DNA of 55,122 bases from Actinomycetota bacterium (GCA_018268605.1 JAFDWG010000001.1:1-55122), one strand, 5' to 3'. Shown: positions 1 through 7,262, numbered from the stretch's first letter. The notes: generated by a model from the letters alone, not told the origin. Program-made: numbers and translations.

Positions 1-40
1 TCTCGGCCACGGCCCTGGCCGGCTGTGGCCGTGGCCGAGA
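1..40. repeat. Hairpin A with 12-nt loop CTGGCCGGCTGT
   Basis: Positions 1-14 and 27-40 are perfect inverted repeats (14 bp), enclosing a 12-nt loop at 15-26. The same 12-nt loop, reverse-complemented, is the loop of the hairpin at 373-414, whose stem sequence differs. An alternative hairpin, CGAGAC (36-41) with GTCTCG (48-53), competes with the 3' arm. The element may extend upstream of base 1. Confidence 0.75.
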
Positions 41-187
41 CGGCCGGGTCTCGTGGGGAGTGCGGCGGTCCCCTGGGCGTGCGCCGGGGTTCGTCACGTT
101 GGGAGGGACGGATCGGTGACGGGAGTCCCACGGATCCGTCACGAGACCCGCAAGTGGTGACGGAGAGCGTGGGAAGTCCACGCTCCC

Positions 188-209
188 GTGCGTGTTGCAC
201 AACACGCAC
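188..209. repeat. 22-bp perfect palindrome
   Basis: GTGCGTGTTG (188-197), CA, then CAACACGCAC (200-209) form an uninterrupted palindrome. It could be a dimeric-regulator operator or part of a folded RNA. No gene start lies within 200 bp on either strand, which argues against a simple promoter operator. Confidence 0.7.
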
Positions 210-213
210 TTCC

Positions 214-266
214 GCGCTGCGTGTATTTGGTCCCCTATAGGGGCCCCAAGTCACGCAGCGCTTTTT
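214..266 (+). terminator. Intrinsic terminator-like hairpin with T5 tail
   Basis: GCGCTGCGTG (214-223) pairs perfectly with CACGCAGCGC (252-261). Inside, TTGG/CCAA (227-230/246-249) and CCCC/GGGG around TATA (232-243) extend the stem. Five Ts (262-266) follow directly on the + strand. This is the form of a Rho-independent terminator for transcription entering from upstream of the window. There is no matching T-run on the minus strand. Confidence 0.6.
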
Positions 267-274
267 CGGGCCCT

Positions 275-333
275 GGAAGCGGTAAGGGAAGCTTCACGGA
301 AGTCCACGGAAACAGGTGGAAGGCTCGCGGAAG
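275..333. repeat. Six phased GGAAG/GGAAA repeats
   Basis: GGAAG or GGAAA begins at 275, 287, 298, 308, 318 and 329, spacings of 12, 11, 10, 10 and 11 bp, close to one helical turn. Such phasing places the repeats on one DNA face. The function is unknown; they could be protein-binding iterons or a chance purine-rich run. Confidence 0.5.
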
Positions 334-372
334 CGTGGAGTTCCCGACATCTCCTCGACTTCTTGCCAACGC

Positions 373-414
373 CGTCTCATCGCGGTCACAGCCGGCCAGG
401 ACCGCGATGAGACG
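373..414. repeat. Hairpin B with the same loop as hairpin A, inverted
   Basis: Positions 373-387 and 400-414 are perfect 15-bp inverted repeats. The loop 388-399 (ACAGCCGGCCAG) is the exact reverse complement of the loop at 15-26. It lies 29 bp beyond the stop codon of the minus-strand Gfo/Idh gene and may serve as its 3' end structure, although no T-run follows on that strand. Confidence 0.75.
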
Positions 415-443
415 CCCAGGCCACTGGTCGTGGAATCAACCAT

Positions 444-1508
444 CTAGGCCGGAGGTGGTGGCCGGCCGGCGATCTGTCGCGGCTGGTCGTAGGTCAGGCC
501 GACGGCCTCTCGCCAGCGATCGAGTGCGCGCATGTTCTCGAGGCTGTCTGCCCACGACATGCACGGCGACTGGCGCTGTCCGAGATGCTCGGCGACGTGG
601 TCGATCTGGTAAGTCAGAAGTGGCTTCGAGGCCGAGACCCGGACGACCTTCGTCGGCTTCCCCGCCCGGCGGATCCGGATCTCGGAATCCTCCGGCGGAT
701 AATCGGACCAACTCGGACGCACGACCTCCAGATCGCCCTCGGTGCCGAACACCTTGAGGCTGTGCTCCTCGCCGAGCACCATGCCGCAGCTGATGTAGGC
801 ATGGACGTCGCCCTCGAATCGGAGGGTCGCGGCGGCGAAGTGGTCCACGTTCTGGCCCGCGTCGATGTGGGCGGAGGCGGTGAGATCGAGCAGGTGGGCA
901 CCGTCGCCGTCCGCGGCGGCGGCAGCGATCATCCGGGCGGCCGAGAGCGGATAGCACCCGACGTCGAGGATCGAACCCCCGCCGAGGGCGTTCTCGAACA
1001 GTCGCGGCAGGGTATGCGTCTCGACCCCGAAGTACTCCGACGAGGTGATCAGGCGCGGGCGGCCGATCTCTCCGGCGCGGATCGCATCGATCAAGGCCGG
1101 CGTCTGAGGGTGCGTGCGATAGGCAAATGCCTCCATCAGGAACACGTCGTTGCGTTTCGCCGCCGCGACCATCGAGACCGCCTCGGCGTGGTCCATCGCG
1201 ATCGGCTTCTCACAGAGGACGTGCTTTCCGGCGTCCATCGCGGCGATCGACCACTCGGCATGCATGGGATGGGGCGTGGAGACGTACACCACGTCGACCT
1301 CGGGGTTGACCAGCAGCTCCTCGTAGCTTCCGTGCACATCGGGCACCTGGTGGCGCGCGGCGAAGTCCGCCGCCCGCTCCGGCGAGCGACTCGCCACGGC
1401 CGCCGGCCTGCCGGTGGCGGACTCCGCCATCGCCCGCGCGAACCGCTCGGCGATCCACCCGGCCGCCAAGAAGCCCCATCCGACCTGCTCGACCCGCGGC
1501 GCAGCCAT
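444..1508 (-). CDS. Gfo/Idh/MocA-family oxidoreductase
   Basis: A 354-aa cytoplasmic NAD(P)-dependent sugar or cyclitol dehydrogenase-type protein. The N-terminal Rossmann part starts at about residue 8 (GWGFLAAGWIAERFA), and the family EKP motif is seen in HVLCEKPIAMDHAEA (about residues 95-109), whose Lys is normally catalytic. The length matches the family (330-390 aa). The ATG at 1508 is preceded by a strong AGGAGGAG ribosome site. Its substrate cannot be told from sequence. It lies 88 bp downstream of the EamA exporter on the same strand, so the two may be cotranscribed. Confidence 0.9.
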   Translation of the reverse strand: MAAPRVEQVGWGFLAAGWIAERFARAMAESATGRPAAVASRSPERAADFAARHQVPDVHGSYEELLVNPEVDVVYVSTPHPMHAEWSIAAMDAGKHVLCEKPIAMDHAEAVSMVAAAKRNDVFLMEAFAYRTHPQTPALIDAIRAGEIGRPRLITSSEYFGVETHTLPRLFENALGGGSILDVGCYPLSAARMIAAAAADGDGAHLLDLTASAHIDAGQNVDHFAAATLRFEGDVHAYISCGMVLGEEHSLKVFGTEGDLEVVRPSWSDYPPEDSEIRIRRAGKPTKVVRVSASKPLLTYQIDHVAEHLGQRQSPCMSWADSLENMRALDRWREAVGLTYDQPRQIAGRPPPPA

Positions 1509-1596
1509 CGCTCCTCCTTTGCGATCCCCGGCTCGTCCAGATGCCGAAGGTCCTCGATGGATCGCACGCTAGAACGCCGGCGCGATGGCGACTGTC

Positions 1597-2445
1597 TCAG
1601 TTCGAACCGATGCTGACCAGGACGACTGCCGTAAGGGCGGCCAGCAGGCCGATCCTCTGGGTGATGATCCAGTGCTCGGCCAGGATGAAGCGGGCGAACA
1701 AGGCCGTCACACCCGGGTAGAGGGAGAAGACCACGACGACGATCGCCAGCTGGCCACCGCTGTTGAAGGCCGCCTGGAGGGCGATGGTGGCGATGCCCAC
1801 ACCAAGCCCCGCGAAGAGGACCGGGGCGAGGCTCGAGCGCCCCAGGGTCGGTCGCTCCGCCAGCAGAGAGCGCAGCGCCAGTGGGATCAGCACCAGCACC
1901 GAGACGACCTGGGTGACGGCGATCGGCCAGGCGCCGGAGGCGTGGCCGGCCTGATCGAGCGCGATGTAGTAGATGCCGCCCCCGATCCCGGCAAGCGAGC
2001 CCCAGATCGCGCCGCTGCTCTTGGCCGCTCCACCCGACGCGGGATGCCAGGAGACGAGTGCGATCGCAGGTATCGCGAGGACGATCCCGGCGGCGCTCAG
2101 TGCCGAGAGGGGATCGCCGCGGACCACCCCGACCAAGATCGGCAGGACGGCGCCGATCAGGCCGGTAAGGGTCGCGACGATGCTCATCCGGCCGACCGCG
2201 AGGCCGTAGTAGAGCAGCGTTACCGCGAACCCGTTGGCCACCCCGGCAGCCGCGCCCCACACCATCACGTGGCCGGTCAGCCCGTCGCCCGATGACAGGA
2301 GCACCGCGACGATCGCCGCCAGCGTCACCAGCGCCTGGACCATCAGCGTCGATACGCGGACGTCCAGCCGGCGAGCGGCCAGACCGGCCGAAAAATCGCC
2401 GGCTCCGAAGCCGAGTGCGGTCACCAGGGCGAAAAGGATCGACAC
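1597..2445 (-). CDS. EamA/DMT-family transporter
   Basis: About 282 aa, very hydrophobic, with roughly ten membrane helices in two EamA repeats. This is a drug/metabolite exporter or permease of the inner membrane with unknown substrate. An upstream ATG at 2622 would add about 60 non-hydrophobic residues and overlap the divergent LLM gene, so I choose GTG at 2445, where the first helix begins (SILFALVTALGFGAGDF). A -10-like TATTCT (2458-2453, minus) ends 7 nt before this GTG, suggesting a leaderless mRNA. A TetR-type half-palindrome (2461-2474) sits just upstream and is shared with the divergent gene. Confidence 0.8.
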   Translation of the reverse strand: MSILFALVTALGFGAGDFSAGLAARRLDVRVSTLMVQALVTLAAIVAVLLSSGDGLTGHVMVWGAAAGVANGFAVTLLYYGLAVGRMSIVATLTGLIGAVLPILVGVVRGDPLSALSAAGIVLAIPAIALVSWHPASGGAAKSSGAIWGSLAGIGGGIYYIALDQAGHASGAWPIAVTQVVSVLVLIPLALRSLLAERPTLGRSSLAPVLFAGLGVGIATIALQAAFNSGGQLAIVVVVFSLYPGVTALFARFILAEHWIITQRIGLLAALTAVVLVSIGSN

Positions 2446-2460
2446 CTCGGGCAGAATATG

Positions 2461-2474
2461 GGCGAACGCTTGCT
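2461..2474. promoter_or_regulatory. Degenerate TetR-type operator (site T1)
   Basis: Read on the minus strand it is AGCAAGCGTTCGCC. The left half matches the operator at 7978-7991 and the right half is degenerate. It lies in the 63-bp divergent gap between the EamA gene and the LLM oxidoreductase gene. Confidence 0.4.
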
Positions 2475-2508
2475 TAGGCCCGTCCTCCCCCGAACGCAGG
2501 AGACCTAG

Positions 2509-3351
2509 ATGGAATTCGGAGCTGCCTACTTCCCCACCTACGACGGCGTGTCGCCCGACATCCTGGCGCAGGTGCTGGAGCAGCGCGGCTGGGACTCCCT
2601 CGCCTTCGCCGACCACACCCATATCCCCGCCGGCCGCGAGAGCGACCCTCCGGGTGGAGGTGAGCTACCGAGGAAATACTGGACCAGCCTCGACCTTTTC
2701 ACCGCGGTGACCGCTGCCGCCGTGTCGACCGCACGGCTGCGGGTCGGGACCGGGGTGTGCCTGGTCGTCCAGCGCGATCCGATCACGACCGCGGGCGAGG
2801 TGGCGAGCATCGACCGGCTCTCCGGCGGTCGCCTCGACTTCGCGATCGGTGCCGGCTGGAATCGTGAGGAGATGAGGAACCACGGCACCGATCCGCGTAC
2901 GCGGATGGCTCTGCTGCGCGAGCGCATCCTCGCGATGAAGCAGATCTGGAGCGAGACCGAGGCCAGCTTCGCGGGCGAGTTCGTCTCCTTCGAGCGCATC
3001 CTCTGCGAGCCGAAGCCGGTGCAGCGCCCTCATCCCCCGATCCTGATCGGGGGCGACGGACCGACCGTGCTCGACCGCGTCGTCGACTACTGCGACGGTT
3101 GGTATCCGGAGTACGTCGGAGACGACTCGATCTTCGCGCGCATCGACGAGCTCCGGCACCGGGCCGATCGGCCCATGCTCGTGCATCTCGGGATGAATGC
3201 CCCGGATCCCCGGGTGATCGAGACGGCCCGCGGCCGGGGCGTCGATCGGATCGTCGTCGAACTGCCCGCCGGGCCCCTCGGCGCCGTCGAGCCCGAGCTC
3301 GAGCGCTGGGAGGCGGCGATCAGCGAGGTCAACGGCGAGTCGGCAGGCTGA
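2509..3351 (+). CDS. LLM-class (F420-dependent type) oxidoreductase
   Basis: A 280-aa TIM-barrel protein of the luciferase-like family. Features include an N-terminal strand MEFGAAYFPTY, GWDSLAFADHTHIP (about 28-41), RLRVGTGVCLVVQRDP (76-91), the SGGRLDFAIGAGWNREEM segment (about 104-121) that shapes the flavin/F420 pocket in this family, and PPILIGGDGP (about 175-184). Sequence style and length fit the TIGR03619-type F420-dependent group better than FMN two-component monooxygenases, but the cofactor is inferred. GCAGGAG precedes the ATG. It is divergent from EamA and ends 2 bp from the convergent SnoaL gene. Confidence 0.85.
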   Translation: MEFGAAYFPTYDGVSPDILAQVLEQRGWDSLAFADHTHIPAGRESDPPGGGELPRKYWTSLDLFTAVTAAAVSTARLRVGTGVCLVVQRDPITTAGEVASIDRLSGGRLDFAIGAGWNREEMRNHGTDPRTRMALLRERILAMKQIWSETEASFAGEFVSFERILCEPKPVQRPHPPILIGGDGPTVLDRVVDYCDGWYPEYVGDDSIFARIDELRHRADRPMLVHLGMNAPDPRVIETARGRGVDRIVVELPAGPLGAVEPELERWEAAISEVNGESAG

Positions 3352-3353
3352 CC

Positions 3354-3761
3354 TCAGTCGATTTCGTCGAAGAAGCTGTCGACTTCGGCGGCGTTGACGT
3401 CGGTGAACCAGCACTCCGGCATCTCGCCGTCGACGATCTTGTAGATGCCGAGCCGTTTGCACATCACCTTGCGATCACCCCTGGTCCACTGCTCGTGCAC
3501 CATCAGGGCGACGCCGTCGTCGCCGGCCATCAGCAGGTCGTTGCCGTGGAACGTCCAGGAGTCGGTGTAGTCCTCGACCCGTTTCACCCAATTCGTGACG
3601 AAATCCGCACGGCTTCGGTATTCCCCGGAGAGCTTCGAGCCACCGCCCATGTGGACGATCATGTCCTCGGCGAAGTAGGAGATGCCGGCATCGACGTCGC
3701 CTCGTGCCCAGGCGGCGTGGTAGTCCTCCAGGGTCTTCAGTACCTCGTCCCTCTTGCTCAC
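3354..3761 (-). CDS. SnoaL-like/NTF2-fold protein (copy 1)
   Basis: About 135 aa, a cone-shaped NTF2-fold protein of the SnoaL type, whose members act as small isomerases, hydrolases or ligand-binding proteins. It is a clear paralogue of the gene at 3953: DYHAAWARGDVDAG...YFAEDMIVHMGG here against EYNDAWKRGDLEAG...YAEDIVVHMGG there. I choose GTG at 3761 because GGAGGG lies 5 nt upstream and the paralogue aligns from there; an ATG at 3926 would add 55 unrelated residues. The two copies are divergent around a TetR-type palindrome (3843-3856). The reaction is unknown. Confidence 0.8.
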   Translation of the reverse strand: MSKRDEVLKTLEDYHAAWARGDVDAGISYFAEDMIVHMGGGSKLSGEYRSRADFVTNWVKRVEDYTDSWTFHGNDLLMAGDDGVALMVHEQWTRGDRKVMCKRLGIYKIVDGEMPECWFTDVNAAEVDSFFDEID

Positions 3762-3842
3762 GGTCCCTCCTCGGTCGACGGACGCGCCGTGGAGCGCTCC
3801 TGGTCTGCAACTACGTCGCGGCTGAGGATACCGTCCCAAGTG

Positions 3843-3856
3843 AGCAAGCGCTTGAC
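3843..3856. promoter_or_regulatory. TetR-type operator (site T2) over a TTGACA -35
   Basis: AGCAAGCGCTTGAC, with a fully symmetric CAAGCGCTTG core (3845-3854). On the + strand its right edge forms a consensus -35 TTGACA (3852-3857), followed 16 bp later by TAAGCG (3874-3879). On the minus strand TATCCT (3830-3825) is a possible -10. A bound repressor would block both divergent SnoaL promoters. Confidence 0.6.
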
Positions 3857-3952
3857 AGGCCGAGGGCGATATGTAAGCGTCGAGGCCCTCGCCGAGGCAC
3901 CAAAGGGTCGTCCTCCGGCCGAGCAACTCCAGAAGTCACGAATGGGACATAA

Positions 3953-4369
3953 ATGAGCGCTTCATCTTCGATCCAGACCCTCAACGAATACAACGACGCG
4001 TGGAAGCGCGGCGACCTCGAGGCGGGGGCGAACTTCTACGCCGAGGACATCGTCGTCCACATGGGTGGCCTGGGGCCGCTTTCGCGCGATTACCGCGGGC
4101 GCGACGACTTTCTCCAGAACTGGGTCGCGAAGGTGGAGGCCTACACCGACTCGTGGGACGTCGAGGGCCAGGAAGTCCTGATCTCGGGTGACGAGGGGGT
4201 CTCGATCGCGGTGAACGTGCACTGGAGCAGGGGGGACCGCAAGGTGACGGCTCGTCGAATCGGCGTCTACCGGATCGTGGACGGCAAGATCGTCGAGTCC
4301 TGGTACGTGGACTCCGATGGCGCCGCGGTCGACGCGTTCTTCGACGAAATCACCCCTGGCGAGAGGTAG
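3953..4369 (+). CDS. SnoaL-like/NTF2-fold protein (copy 2)
   Basis: 138 aa and paralogous to the divergent copy at 3354-3761 over its whole length, including the RGDLEAG and EDIVVHMGG segments and the acidic C-terminal AAVDAFFDEI. In the family, a polar pocket between helices and the curved sheet binds small hydrophobic substrates; no specific catalytic residues can be assigned. No strong ribosome site precedes the ATG (GGGACATAA), so the start is moderately sure. Expression probably comes from the TTGACA promoter overlapped by operator T2. Confidence 0.8.
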   Translation: MSASSSIQTLNEYNDAWKRGDLEAGANFYAEDIVVHMGGLGPLSRDYRGRDDFLQNWVAKVEAYTDSWDVEGQEVLISGDEGVSIAVNVHWSRGDRKVTARRIGVYRIVDGKIVESWYVDSDGAAVDAFFDEITPGER

Positions 4370-4370
4370 G

Positions 4371-4430
4371 CGGTCGGCCGCCGGGCGCCCTCGCCCGTCC
4401 GGCTCCGTAGCCGGCGTCGCGGCCCGACCG
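4371..4430. terminator. Nested GC-rich hairpins
   Basis: CGGTCGG (4371-4377) pairs with CCGACCG (4424-4430), enclosing CCGGCT-CCGT-AGCCGG (4399-4414). It sits just after the SnoaL stop codon. There is no T-run, so it may be a Rho-type or mRNA 3'-end structure rather than a classical terminator. Confidence 0.35.
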
Positions 4431-4484
4431 GCCACGAAGCTTGGGATCGAAAAGGGGTAATGAAATCGGATGGAAGGATCTGCA

Positions 4485-5179
4485 GTGAGTAGAGACGGTA
4501 TCGCCGACAAGGTCGTGATCGTCACCGGTGCCGGTTCCGGCATGGGGCGCGCGATGGTCCAGGAGTTCACCGGCGAAGGAGCGCGGGTCGCCGCCCTCGA
4601 CGTGAGGCTCGAGGCGGCCGAGGAGACGGTGCGCTCGAGTGGGGCGGCCGGGTCGACGTGCTCTGCAACAACGCGGGCATCATGGACGACTTCCTGCCCG
4701 CCCACGAGACCTCGCCGGAGCTGTGGGACCGCGTCTTCGCGGTCAACTCGACCGGGCCCTACCTGATGTCGCGGGCGGTGATCCCGGACATGCTCTCCCG
4801 TTCCTCGGGCGTGATCATCAACACCGTCTCCTTCTCCGGCTTCAGCGCCGCCGGCGGGGGCGCCGCCTACACCGCCTCCAAGCACGCCGCGCTCGGCCTG
4901 ACCCGCCAGCTCACCTTCGACTACGGCAAGCTCGGCATCCGCTGCAACGCGATCTGCCCCGGGGCCACGAAAACCGGCATGACCGAGCTGCAGGCAGGGC
5001 AAGAGATGACGGCCGACATCGAGGCCGAGATCGCCCGTCTGCCGGCAGGACGCTGGGCTCAGCCCTGGGAGATCGCCCGCCTCGCCGTCTACCTCGCCGG
5101 CGACGACGCCGCCTTCATCCACGGCTCTGCGATCCTGATCGACGGTGGCATGTACACCGCGGCCCGCAACCCCCTCTGA
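4485..5179 (+). pseudogene. Short-chain dehydrogenase broken by internal deletion/frameshift
   Basis: The first frame carries the NAD-binding TGAGSGMG motif and runs to about 4640. The rest (LCNNAGIMDDF, the serine region, AYTASK active-site Tyr/Lys, and the end DGGMYTAARNPL) is in another frame. Compared with the intact paralogue at 39904-40677, about 91 nt are missing between the segments equivalent to 'KVEATVAEL' and 'DWSGRIDVLCNNAG', covering beta3-alpha3 and shifting the frame. GTG 4485 has AAGGA upstream; ATG 4470 is an alternative. The right-hand frame could restart at the ATG at 4682 but would lack the cofactor site. A sequencing or assembly error is possible. Confidence 0.75.
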
Positions 5180-5205
5180 GCTGTCCCCTGGGAAAGGAGC
5201 GTCGG

Positions 5206-5352
5206 ATGAAGCGACATCTGGACTGCCCGTGCGGCAAGCACATCGAAGGCGAGGACGAGGACGATCTGGTCAAGAAGGTGGAAGCGCACCTGGTCGAGGA
5301 GCACCCGGATCACCACTACAGCCGCGACGAGATCTTGATGGTCGCCTACTGA
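5206..5352 (+). CDS. DUF1059-like small Cys/His protein
   Basis: 48 aa, starting MKRHLDCPCGKHIEGEDEDDL and followed by an acidic helix and EEHPDHHYSRDEI. Small DUF1059-type proteins have this size, an N-terminal CxCG and a later HxxxxH-like pattern, suggesting metal binding; their function is not known. GGAAAGGAG lies 6 nt before the ATG, a strong ribosome site. It follows the broken SDR by 26 bp and is probably cotranscribed with it. Confidence 0.75.
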   Translation: MKRHLDCPCGKHIEGEDEDDLVKKVEAHLVEEHPDHHYSRDEILMVAY

Positions 5353-5379
5353 TCTGATCCTCGAAGTGGTCGGCCGCGT

Positions 5380-6138
5380 TCAGGGACGTGGAAGCATGGC
5401 GGTCTGACCGCCGTCAACGAAGAGGACCGCGCCGGTGAGGAACTCCGGCGCGTCGGTCACGAGGTAGGCGATCACGTTCGCGATCTCCTCTGGCCGGCCG
5501 AGGCGATGGAGCGGGTTGATCCGGGCGAGGTCCGCCGGCGTCGGCTCGGCGACGCCGGCGGTCATCGGCGTATCGATCCATCCCGGCGCGATGGCGTTCA
5601 CACAGATGCGATCGGCGGCAAGGTCGAGGGCGAGCGATCGGGCGAGCGAGTCGATGCCCGCCTTCGCGGCGCTGTAGTGCGCGGTGCCCGGCTCGGAGCC
5701 GACGCTGTTGACCGAGGAGATCAGCACCACCCTGCCGCCGCCTTGGCTTTTCATCCTCCGCGCGGCCGCGGTCGCGACCAGGAAGCTCCCTCGAAGGACT
5801 ACGTCGAGGCAGTCGTCCCAGGTCGAGGAGTCGATCTCGAGACCCGGTGTGGGCGCGAAGGTTCCCGCCGCGGTCACGGCGACGTCCACCCGGCCCAGTC
5901 GCGCGGCTGCCTCGGCGACCAGCGACTCGCATTCCTCCGGGACGGCGACATCGGTCACGCGGATCTCGATCGCCACCTCGGGATGCGCCGCCGCGACCCG
6001 CCTCTGGACCGCCACCAGCTTCCGCTCGTCGCGCCCGGCGAGCATCAGCGACAGGCCGGCGGCGGCGAGCGCATCGGCGGCGGCGGCTCCGATCCCGGAG
6101 CTGCCGCCGGTTATGACCGCGACCCGGTCGCCGTTCAT
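5380..6138 (-). CDS. Short-chain dehydrogenase/reductase
   Basis: 252 aa, classical SDR. It has a TGGSSGIG cofactor motif (about 10-17), a VTAAGTFAPT NNAG-equivalent, the catalytic segment SSVNSVGS...HYSAAKAGID (Ser, Tyr, Lys), NAIAPGWIDTPM, and a final FVDGGQTAM. The NNAG motif is altered to TAAG. The substrate is unknown. It lies 30 bp behind the VOC gene at 6169-6645, so the two form a likely minus-strand operon under operator T3. Confidence 0.9.
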   Translation of the reverse strand: MNGDRVAVITGGSSGIGAAAADALAAAGLSLMLAGRDERKLVAVQRRVAAAHPEVAIEIRVTDVAVPEECESLVAEAAARLGRVDVAVTAAGTFAPTPGLEIDSSTWDDCLDVVLRGSFLVATAAARRMKSQGGGRVVLISSVNSVGSEPGTAHYSAAKAGIDSLARSLALDLAADRICVNAIAPGWIDTPMTAGVAEPTPADLARINPLHRLGRPEEIANVIAYLVTDAPEFLTGAVLFVDGGQTAMLPRP

Positions 6139-6168
6139 GAAGGGAGTTCGGCGACCGACGGGTCTCGA

Positions 6169-6645
6169 CTAGGAAGCCGAACCTACTCCGAGCGCCTCAT
6201 GGGTGTTATGCGTCCCGGCCTGCATGATCTCGACGGTCACGCCGTCGGGATCGGAGAGGTAGGAGAACCGGATCCCCTCGGAGGGCCCCTCGGTAGGCGC
6301 GATCGAAGGCGGGGCGTTCAGCTCCACCCCGGCCTCTTCGAGCTTGCGGGCCATGGCGTCGATGTCGTCGACCCTGAAGCAGACGTGCGAAGACCCGATG
6401 TCGTTGTTGCTCCGCCCGAAAGGCTTCCCGGTCGGATCGGTGTACTCGAGCAACTCGAGCAGTGCGTTGTCGCCGCGCATCGCGGCGATCCGGACGACGG
6501 CACCGGGGACCTTCACCGATTTCGAGAACGCTTCACCGGAGAGCTCCACCCGGCGCACCTCTTCGAGCCCGAAGAGGCTGTAGAAGGCGATCGACCGCTC
6601 CAGGTCGCTGACGCTGAGCCCGGCGTGGTGAATCTCGACCGACAT
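6169..6645 (-). CDS. VOC (glyoxalase/dioxygenase fold) protein
   Basis: 158 aa with the paired beta-alpha-beta-beta-beta modules of the vicinal oxygen chelate fold. An N-terminal metal-type His occurs in EIHHAGLSVSDLERSIAFY, and SDPDGVTVEIMQ supplies the usual C-terminal Glu. It is a paralogue of the protein at 6745-7203 (NNDIGSSHVCF against NNDVGSAHVCF). The family includes epimerases, dioxygenases and glutathione-dependent enzymes; the reaction here is unknown. GGAAAGGAACGAAT precedes the ATG. Confidence 0.85.
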   Translation of the reverse strand: MSVEIHHAGLSVSDLERSIAFYSLFGLEEVRRVELSGEAFSKSVKVPGAVVRIAAMRGDNALLELLEYTDPTGKPFGRSNNDIGSSHVCFRVDDIDAMARKLEEAGVELNAPPSIAPTEGPSEGIRFSYLSDPDGVTVEIMQAGTHNTHEALGVGSAS

Positions 6646-6696
6646 ATTCGTTCCTTTCCCGTGCAGCGGCGGTTGGCCGCGCCTATCGACCGTTGA

Positions 6697-6710
6697 AGTA
6701 AGCGCTCGCT
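6697..6710. promoter_or_regulatory. TetR-type operator (site T3)
   Basis: AGTAAGCGCTCGCT, two mismatches from AnCAAGnnCTTGnT. It lies 52 bp before the VOC gene start at 6645, downstream of a possible -10 TAGTAT (6719-6714, minus), so a repressor would cover the transcription start. Confidence 0.5.
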
Positions 6711-6744
6711 CGATACTACCAGCGGCCGGCCGGCCGATTTCGGC

Positions 6745-7203
6745 CTATGCCGACGGAACTCCCATCGCTTCAAGGGTCGCGCCGGGCCCGGTGGTGAGGA
6801 TCTCGACGCTGATGCCGTCCGGATCGCGGAGGAAGGCGAAGCTGGTGCCGTCCTCGGGGGTGGTGGGCTCGGCGACCAACGGGAAGCCGGCCTCCTCCAA
6901 CCGCTTCCGGGTCTCGGCCATGTCGTCGATCGTGAAGCAGACGTGGGCGGAGCCGACATCGTTGTTGCCGCGCCCGAACGAGCCGCCGGCGCCCTGCTTG
7001 TACTCGATCAGCTCGACGACGGTGTTGTTGCCGCGAAGCATCACGAACTGGGCCACCGCCCCGGGGACCCCGACGGCCGCCTCGAACTCGTCGCCTTCGA
7101 GGACGAAGCGGGCGGCCTCCTCGAGCCCGAAGAGCTTGTAGAACGCGGCCGAGCGCTCGACGTCACTGACGGTGATTCCGGTGTGGTGGACTTGAACTCC
7201 CAT
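6745..7203 (-). CDS. VOC (glyoxalase/dioxygenase fold) protein
   Basis: 152 aa, paralogous to the adjacent VOC protein. It shows VHHTGITVSDVERSAAFYKLFGLEEAA at the N-terminus, NNDVGSAHVCFTIDDM in the middle and RDPDGISVEILTTG near the end. GGAGGAAGAG lies 8 nt before the ATG. The promoter is well formed: TTGCTC (-35) inside operator T4, a 16-bp spacer, and TATAGA (7231-7226). It is possibly cotranscribed with the VOC gene at 6169, though that gene also has its own operator and promoter. Confidence 0.85.
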   Translation of the reverse strand: MGVQVHHTGITVSDVERSAAFYKLFGLEEAARFVLEGDEFEAAVGVPGAVAQFVMLRGNNTVVELIEYKQGAGGSFGRGNNDVGSAHVCFTIDDMAETRKRLEEAGFPLVAEPTTPEDGTSFAFLRDPDGISVEILTTGPGATLEAMGVPSA

Positions 7204-7248
7204 TGTCTGCTCTTCCTCCAGCGGTTCTATAGGTTCCGAAAACGGCCG

Positions 7249-7262
7249 AGCAAGCGCTCGTC
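7249..7262. promoter_or_regulatory. TetR-type operator (site T4)
   Basis: AGCAAGCGCTCGTC. On the minus strand its reverse complement supplies the -35 TTGCTC, with TATAGA as -10 (7231-7226) after 16 bp, so repressor binding would occlude the -35 of the VOC gene at 7203. Confidence 0.55.

Larger units (their letters stand above)
1..443. other. Gene-free structured region
   Basis: No convincing coding sequence is seen here; the short open frames lack ribosome sites and recognisable motifs. The stretch is instead rich in dyad symmetry: a 14-bp-stem hairpin (1-40), a GTGACGG/CCGTCAC pair (116-122/136-142), an 8-bp hairpin (165-172/178-185), a 22-bp palindrome (188-209), a long hairpin followed by T5 (214-266), six GGAAG-type repeats at about 11-bp spacing (275-333) and a 15-bp-stem hairpin (373-414). 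It lies beyond the 3' end of the Gfo/Idh gene. Its left border is outside the window, so what it terminates or regulates upstream is unknown. Confidence 0.7.

Noticed and set aside
25-757. Short open frames in the first 760 bases on the + strand
   Set aside because: Basic, Ser/Pro/Arg-rich low-complexity products without ribosome sites, overlapping hairpins or the Gfo/Idh gene.
1597-2622. EamA gene starting at ATG 2622
   Set aside because: It would overlap the divergent LLM gene by 114 bp and add a hydrophilic leader before the first helix.
3953-3965. ATGAGCGCTTCAT at the start of the second SnoaL gene, resembling the TetR palindrome
   Set aside because: It encodes the first codons and lacks the CAAG/CTTG arms; site T2 at 3843 already explains control.
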